Positions 7,856 through 10,809 of a DNA stretch of 10,809 bases are shown piece by piece (position 1 is the stretch's first letter; every line of letters begins with the position of its first letter). The translations under genes were made by a program, and so were the position numbers. The stretch comes from an uncultured Eubacteriales bacterium (lineage in GTDB: Bacteria; Bacillota; Clostridia; Oscillospirales; Oscillospiraceae): NCBI GenBank assembly GCA_900548625.1, contig URLO01000057.1, positions 1 through 10,809 of the forward strand, written 5' to 3'. Under the pieces are notes generated by a model. The model made no database searches and was not told where the DNA came from. It worked only from the letters and a program-made list of their open reading frames with translations.

Positions 7856-8818
7856 TTACGTTTTTATTTCGTGCAGTACGCATGGCACGCTCCGCTCCCT
7901 GACCGGCTTGTGCAGGATTTTTTTATAAATCAGATCCTGCAGGAACGGCGGAGCAAGAAAAACGATCGTCTGCGCGGCACAGGCAACCAGAAAATCCCAC
8001 GGCGAGGAAAAGCCCAGCCGAAGCGCATACCACCTTGTTTTTATAAATCCGCAATACGTCGCACGCGATGTCCGCCTGTCCGCCTTTTTGTCCCGGATCC
8101 GCACAAAGACCAGATCGTCCCCGATGTTCTCACAGAAGTCGTTTTCGTGCAGCATCCGAACGTAAAGGTCATAATCCTCACCGCGCATCATTGCCTTATA
8201 GCCGCCGACGTGCTGAACAGCGCTCTTCCTGTACATGACCGTCGTGTTGTTGAACGGCTGCCGCCGCCGTGCATACCTGCGGATCGCCTCGTAATCGCAG
8301 GGTACAAGTCTTCTGCTGACCGGTTTGTGCGGATCGTCCGTGAATTCAAGAATAAATCCACCGACCACTGTCAGCCTGTCATTTTTGGCAAACTCCCTCA
8401 GCTGCCGCTCGCAGCGATTGCAGACGGAAATATCATCCGAATCCATTTTGGCGATCAGCTCGTTTTTGCAATGCGCAATGCCGACGTTCAGCGCCGCACC
8501 TGTACCGATGTTTTCCGGCAGGCGGATCAGGTGCAGCACCGATGGATTTTGCGCCTCATATTTTTCAAGAACCGCGTCCAATTCCGCGGTCAAAGGTCCG
8601 TCGCACACGATCACAAAATCATCCGTTGCAACTGTCTGCCTCAGCATACTTTGAACAGCAGCCTCAAGATGCTCCGGCTTTTCCTTTTCGTACACAGACA
8701 TCAGAACCGAGTATGCCGTCCAAGGCTGTGCACTTCCCGAAGATCGGGTATTGCCGCTTGAACAAACCTTATTAGCAGAGGGAACCTCTGCTAATACAGC
8801 CATGGCTGTTTTCGACAT
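7856..8818 (-). CDS. Family 2 glycosyltransferase, AmsE/capsular type
   Basis: 320 residues, GT-A fold. Motifs: YSVLMSVYEKEKPEHL (first strand, 36-51), VCDGPL (71-76), ENIGTGAALN (102-111), the metal-binding MDSDD (125-129), QPFNNTTVMYRKS (187-199) and the catalytic-region GEDYDLYVRM (213-222). This pattern is that of AmsE-like transferases for capsule or exopolysaccharide; donor and acceptor sugars cannot be told. A hydrophobic segment near 280-295 may touch the membrane. The enzyme core starts near residue 35, so residues 1-34 are an extension. That extension contains two adjacent DNA palindromes and uses TTA and TCA codons that the other 300 codons avoid. The start at 8818 has only a weak ribosome binding site (GTGAG); no better in-frame start precedes the first core strand. 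It lies 44 nt after the regulator gene. Confidence 0.9.
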   Translation of the reverse strand: MSKTAMAVLAEVPSANKVCSSGNTRSSGSAQPWTAYSVLMSVYEKEKPEHLEAAVQSMLRQTVATDDFVIVCDGPLTAELDAVLEKYEAQNPSVLHLIRLPENIGTGAALNVGIAHCKNELIAKMDSDDISVCNRCERQLREFAKNDRLTVVGGFILEFTDDPHKPVSRRLVPCDYEAIRRYARRRQPFNNTTVMYRKSAVQHVGGYKAMMRGEDYDLYVRMLHENDFCENIGDDLVFVRIRDKKADRRTSRATYCGFIKTRWYALRLGFSSPWDFLVACAAQTIVFLAPPFLQDLIYKKILHKPVRERSVPCVLHEIKT

Positions 8819-8862
8819 TTATCTCACATCCCATATGAATTTGTCTGCTGTCGCTGTTTTTG

Positions 8863-9477
8863 TTACGCCGTCCTGAAATCTTCCTCGAACAAAAGCTCCT
8901 CGCGGACATGAGGAACCACAAAGCTGTAGATCTGCTCAAATGCCAGAACCGTGGTCGCATCGTCATCCGGAATCTCATCGCCGAGCACCCTCGCCGCAAA
9001 GGAGAGCATGGTGTCAAACATCTGATGCACGACCATATACGCATTGGCCTCCGGCCGGAAAGCCGACGCCGTCATGGCGATCAGCTCCTGAAAATATTGC
9101 AGATGCTCCTCATAGGCGTATTTGCGGCAGTTCGCGGAATAGTAGTACCGAAGATAGAACGCACACACGTCCCGCGACTCCAGCACGAACCGCCAGCACG
9201 CGCTCCAAAGCCGGAACGCACGTTCTTTCCATGGCAGGTCGCTGTTATTCATGTGGAAAAGATTCTGACGAATGATGGACGCAAAGTTGACGTCTGCCAT
9301 ATGAAAGGCCGCCCGCAGCAGATCCTCCTTACTTTCAAAGCAGCGATAAATATACGCCTCATTGAGGGCCGCATCCGCCGCAATCAACTTCGTTGTCGTT
9401 TTATCCAGCCCTACTCTTGCGACGACACGAATCGCGCTCTGAATAAAGGCCTGTCTGATGTTCTCATTTCTCTTCAT
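8863..9477 (-). CDS. TetR-family transcriptional regulator
   Basis: 204 residues, usual TetR length. The N-terminal three-helix DNA-binding domain covers about residues 5-55: IRQAFIQSAIRVVARVGLDKTTTKLIAADA, then the recognition helix and the family-typical AYIYRCFESKEDLL. The rest is a helical ligand and dimer domain that does not reveal its effector. AGGTG lies 5 nt before ATG 9477. It is the first gene of the leftward polysaccharide cluster and is probably co-transcribed with the glycosyltransferase 44 nt downstream, so it likely controls this operon and itself. A 16-bp perfect palindrome 35 nt upstream of its start codon is the best operator candidate (inference). Confidence 0.93.
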   Translation of the reverse strand: MKRNENIRQAFIQSAIRVVARVGLDKTTTKLIAADAALNEAYIYRCFESKEDLLRAAFHMADVNFASIIRQNLFHMNNSDLPWKERAFRLWSACWRFVLESRDVCAFYLRYYYSANCRKYAYEEHLQYFQELIAMTASAFRPEANAYMVVHQMFDTMLSFAARVLGDEIPDDDATTVLAFEQIYSFVVPHVREELLFEEDFRTA

Positions 9478-9511
9478 TTATTCACCTCGCTGCAGTTTGT
9501 GGCTAAAAAAT

Positions 9512-9527
9512 AAGTAAGTACTTACTT
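9512..9527. promoter_or_regulatory. 16-bp perfect palindrome, candidate TetR operator
   Basis: AAGTAAGTACTTACTT reads the same on both strands. Its length and form are those expected for a TetR-dimer operator, and it lies between the predicted promoter and the TetR start codon. It sits about 100 bp downstream of the predicted transcription start, so it would act as a roadblock there or overlap a second promoter that I cannot define. Confidence 0.6.
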
Positions 9528-9547
9528 CAAAATGGGGAAAGAAAAGA

Positions 9548-9578
9548 GCAAATCATTTACACAGGGCCAATGATTTGC
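9548..9578. promoter_or_regulatory. Inverted repeat in the operon leader (10-bp perfect arms)
   Basis: Arms GCAAATCATT (9548-9557) and AATGATTTGC (9569-9578) are perfect complements around an 11-nt centre; the arm centres are 21 bp apart, two helical turns. It could be a second protein-binding site or an RNA hairpin in the 5' leader of the TetR transcript. No T-run follows, so it is not an intrinsic terminator. Confidence 0.5.
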
Positions 9579-9631
9579 ACGCATACAAGCAGCGTTTTCC
9601 GCCGCAGGGAACACAAATTTTTTATTGTTTG

Positions 9632-9660
9632 ATTGTAGCACGACGTATATTTGAATGCAA
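9632..9660 (-). promoter_or_regulatory. Predicted sigma-A promoter for the polysaccharide operon
   Basis: On the minus strand, TTGCAT (9655-9660) and TACAAT (9632-9637) are separated by 17 bp. The -10 differs from consensus by one base; the -35 keeps only TTG. Transcription would start near 9625, giving a leader of about 148 nt before the TetR start that contains both inverted repeats described here. Confidence 0.5.
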
Positions 9661-9914
9661 TATCTCCCTCAAAAAATTGTGAAAAATATGCAAGTTTATC
9701 GGAAATGCACGGAAGCGCCTCCATTCCGTGCCATTTCTGGCGGCGCCTCCCGCCGTAAAAGGGGACACCGGGAGCAGGATTCTCCCCAATAACGGGCTGC
9801 TACAGAGTAATCAGTCGGCTGACAGATATAAATACTGTCCTTCGTGTTTCAAATCAGTTTTCTTCACAAGGACTGAACGGGGCATGAAGCGCGCCTCGTG
9901 GAAGCAAGCTTCAT
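9661..9914. other. Intergenic region with several short inverted repeats, no convincing gene
   Basis: No open frame here has a recognisable product. Visible structure: GCACGGAA (9707-9714) with TTCCGTGC (9724-9731), extendable by GAAAT/ATTTC across one bulged C; CGGCG (9741-9745) with CGCCG (9751-9755); and the 8-mer GCGCCTCC at both 9715-9722 and 9743-9750, within or next to the two loops. A weaker GACAG/CTGTC pair lies at 9821-9839. I cannot assign a function; it may be a remnant or contain a small RNA. Confidence 0.4.
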
Positions 9915-9940
9915 TTCGACATAAAATCTCCATAGTCAAT

Positions 9941-9946
9941 TATAAT
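9941..9946 (+). promoter_or_regulatory. Possible -10 element for the XRE gene
   Basis: A perfect TATAAT lies within the 10-bp palindrome AATTATAATT (9939-9948). The nearest -35-like element, TCGACA (9916-9921), is 19 bp away, longer than ideal. If used, the transcript would start near 9953, only about 10 nt before ATG 9963, leaving no full ribosome binding site; the call is therefore tentative. The palindrome could also be an autoregulatory site. Confidence 0.3.
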
Positions 9947-9962
9947 TATGGAGCTTTTCAGG

Positions 9963-10274
9963 ATGAAACCATATCCGGCGCTGCTCGCAGAGCTTCTATC
10001 CACAGAGCTGTATTCCCTGCGGCAGCAGAAGTCGCTGACGCAGGAAGCCATGGCAGAGCGCCTTCGCACATCCAGCCGCGCATACAGCGACCTGGAACGT
10101 GGGAAGTACGCTGCCTCCGCCCCGACCCTGCTGTTTCTCTTTTCCATCCTGGAGGCGGATGCAGGGTCAATCAGAAGATTATCTCGTGTAGTCTGTTCAT
10201 GGGTAAAAATAATGGGCTCTGGCAAACTGCCAGAGCCCTATTTTTTGCGTAATAGAATTCTGCAATATCTGTGA
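9963..10274 (+). CDS. Short XRE-family helix-turn-helix protein, 3' end possibly altered
   Basis: 103 residues from ATG 9963. The start is preferred because GGAG (9949-9952) lies 10 nt upstream; an in-frame ATG at 9948 sits one base after a TATAAT and has no ribosome binding site. The helix-turn-helix is clear: LRQQKSLTQEAMAERL, then the recognition part SSRAYSDLERGKYAASAPTLLFLFSIL. It would be a small cytoplasmic DNA-binding regulator. After ILEADAGS the sequence looks non-conserved (VVCSWVKIMGSGKLPEPYF), and an intrinsic terminator at 10214-10246 comes before the stop codon at 10272-10274. In the +1 frame a TAG (10189-10191) and two TAA codons come just before the terminator, as expected if an indel shifted the original ending. 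It is alone on the plus strand and its target is unknown. Confidence 0.65.
   Translation: MKPYPALLAELLSTELYSLRQQKSLTQEAMAERLRTSSRAYSDLERGKYAASAPTLLFLFSILEADAGSIRRLSRVVCSWVKIMGSGKLPEPYFLRNRILQYL
10214..10246 (+). terminator. Strong intrinsic terminator, probably bidirectional
   Basis: GGGCTCTGGCA (10214-10224) and TGCCAGAGCCC (10228-10238) form a perfect 11-bp stem with loop AAC, followed by TATTTTTT on the plus strand. On the minus strand the stem is followed by ATTATTTTTA, so it could also stop leftward transcription. It lies inside the open frame of the XRE gene, 26 nt before its stop codon. Confidence 0.88.
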
Positions 10275-10303
10275 GCATCACAGACATTGAACAATTCTAT
10301 TAC
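10249..10303. repeat. 55-bp near-perfect inverted repeat
   Basis: The two halves pair at 23 of 26 positions around GCA. The outer arms GTAATAGAATT (10249-10259) and AATTCTATTAC (10293-10303) are perfect; inner blocks CAAT/ATTG and TCTGTGA/TCACAGA are also perfect, with single mismatches at 10260/10292, 10262/10290 and 10267/10285. It lies between two terminators of convergent transcripts, two bases after the T-run of the XRE terminator, and has no T-run of its own suitable for termination. It may be a small palindromic intergenic element. Confidence 0.65.
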
Positions 10304-10400
10304 AATTTTTATTACAAACGGGGAAAGACTTATAGGGAACGAGAGGGAAACGCAAGATAGGATAGCCCGGACAAAGGCGCAAATCTTGTGCATATGTAAC

Positions 10401-10426
10401 AAAAATCCCACTCCAGCGAGTGAGAT
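10401..10426 (-). terminator. Intrinsic terminator of the rRNA/tRNA operon
   Basis: On the minus strand, ATCTCACTC and GAGTGGGAT form a 9-bp stem with one G-T pair and a GCTG loop, followed by a run of T (10401-10405) and GTT. It lies 13 nt beyond the CCA end of tRNA-Trp, the last gene of the leftward array. Confidence 0.82.
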
Positions 10427-10439
10427 TCTTGTCGAAAAG

Positions 10440-10515
<76 letters not shown>

Positions 10516-10518
10516 ATA

Positions 10519-10595
10519 TGGTGGGCCTTCGGGGACTCGAACCCGGGACCGGCCGGTTATGAGCCGGCTGCTCTAACCAACTGAGCTAAAGGCCC
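10519..10595 (-). tRNA. tRNA with CAT anticodon, probably elongator tRNA-Met
   Basis: Acceptor GGGCCTT pairs with AAGGCCC; D-arm GCTCAGTTGGTTAGAGC, anticodon loop CTCATAA, T-arm GGGTTCGAGTCCC and an encoded CCA (10519-10521) are all present. It lacks the initiator features (unpaired first base, three G-C pairs in the anticodon stem as in tRNA-fMet). The stem CCGG/CCGG and overall sequence resemble clostridial tRNA-Met, though a lysidine-modified tRNA-Ile with the same anticodon cannot be fully excluded. Confidence 0.9.
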
Positions 10596-10615
10596 GTAAC
10601 CAAAAGACTCGATAG

Positions 10616-10649
10616 TGTTATAGCCGCCACAGCAGTGACGGCTATAACA
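10616..10649. repeat. Hairpin directly after tRNA-Asn CCA end
   Basis: TGTTATAGCCG (10616-10626) pairs perfectly with CGGCTATAACA (10639-10649), and after one mismatch CAC/GTG extend the stem around an AGCA loop: 14 of 15 positions pair. It starts at the base after the tRNA-Asn CCA and has no following T-run, so it is more likely a processing or stability structure than a terminator. Confidence 0.6.
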
Positions 10650-10725
10650 TGGCTCCCCCTGTTGGACTCGAACCAACGACCCCCTGATTAACAGTCAGAT
10701 GCTCTACCGGCTGAGCTAAGGAGGA
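10650..10725 (-). tRNA. trnN: tRNA-Asn (GTT)
   Basis: Acceptor TCCTCCT pairs with AGGGGGA (one G-T), D-arm GCTCAGCCGGTAGAGC, anticodon stem CTGAC with loop TGTTAA giving GTT, T-arm TTGGTTCGAGTCCAA, discriminator G and encoded CCA (10650-10652). It lies about 9 nt after the end of the 5S rRNA, as is common in Firmicutes rRNA operons. Confidence 0.97.
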
Positions 10726-10734
10726 ATATATATG

Positions 10735-10809
10735 TTGGCATTACCTATTTTCCCGGCCAGTCACCCGGCAAGTATCGTCGGCGGAAATGAGCTTAACTTC
10801 TGTGTTCGG
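10735..10809 (-). rRNA. rrf: 5S ribosomal RNA, 3' part only
   Basis: The minus strand at the window edge begins with the conserved 5S segment CCGAACACAGAAGTTAAG, continues through helices IV and V (GCCGACGATACTTGCCGG, GGCCGGGAAAATAGG) and ends at GCCAA. The 5' part, about 40 nt, lies outside the window. The exact 3' end is estimated. It shows that the tRNAs belong to the end of an rRNA operon read leftward. Confidence 0.92.

Noticed and set aside
7745..8761. A 338-codon open frame on the plus strand
   Set aside because: It is in antisense register with the GT2 gene, which has all its motifs; it has the same codon-avoidance cause and no recognisable domain.
9948..9962. Upstream ATG at 9948 for the XRE gene
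   Set aside because: It lies one base after TATAAT and has no ribosome binding site; ATG 9963 has GGAG at a proper distance.
9728..10252. A 174-codon open frame on the plus strand across the intergenic region
   Set aside because: It overlaps the XRE gene in another frame, has no ribosome binding site worth noting and no recognisable motif.
10249..10303. The 55-bp inverted repeat as an attachment or dif site
   Set aside because: No integrase gene, no tRNA-end duplication and no XerCD-like half-site pattern could be seen.

Overview
The window looks like a chromosomal segment from a fairly GC-rich member of the Clostridia, probably in or near the Oscillospiraceae/Ruminococcaceae. The evidence is the clostridial style of the 5S rRNA and CCA-encoded tRNAs, strong AGGAGG-type ribosome binding sites, a Firmicutes CpsC/CpsD/CpsB phosphoregulatory set, and near-absence of the codons TTA, CTA and TCA in the larger genes. 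Species cannot be read from the sequence. All functional assignments come from reading motifs by eye; no database search was run.

Layout. Positions 1-9477 hold eight genes, all on the minus strand and so read from right to left: a TetR-family regulator (8863-9477), a family 2 glycosyltransferase of the AmsE type (7856-8818), a CpsC/Wzz-type polysaccharide co-polymerase (7031-7834), a CpsD-type tyrosine kinase (6292-7065), a CpsB-type PHP tyrosine phosphatase (5646-6317), a LicD-family phosphotransferase (4702-5649), a small lipoprotein (4192-4641), and a very large secreted protein with a phosphodiester glycosidase (NAGPA-type) domain and C-terminal cell-wall-binding-like repeats (from 4171 to beyond the left edge). 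Gaps are short (20-60 nt) or negative (4-35 nt overlaps), so this is probably one operon. A plausible promoter lies at 9632-9660. The leader holds a 16-bp perfect palindrome, the best candidate TetR operator, and a second inverted repeat.

Positions 9661-9947 hold no convincing gene but several small inverted repeats. A short XRE-type helix-turn-helix gene (9963-10274) is the only plus-strand gene; a strong bidirectional-looking terminator lies inside its 3' end. A 55-bp near-perfect inverted repeat follows, then the terminator of an rRNA/tRNA operon that is read leftward: partial 5S rRNA (10735-10809), tRNA-Asn, tRNA-Met and tRNA-Trp.

How it may work together (inference). CpsC, CpsD and CpsB form a phosphorylation cycle that sets the amount or length of a surface polysaccharide. 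The glycosyltransferase builds it and LicD adds a phosphodiester-linked substituent, possibly phosphocholine. The lipoprotein and the large secreted protein act outside the membrane. The secreted protein joins a domain family able to cleave sugar phosphodiesters to wall- or choline-binding-like repeats, so the locus may encode both the maker and the remover or binder of a phosphodiester decoration. No flippase, polymerase or priming transferase is in the window; these could lie to the left or elsewhere.
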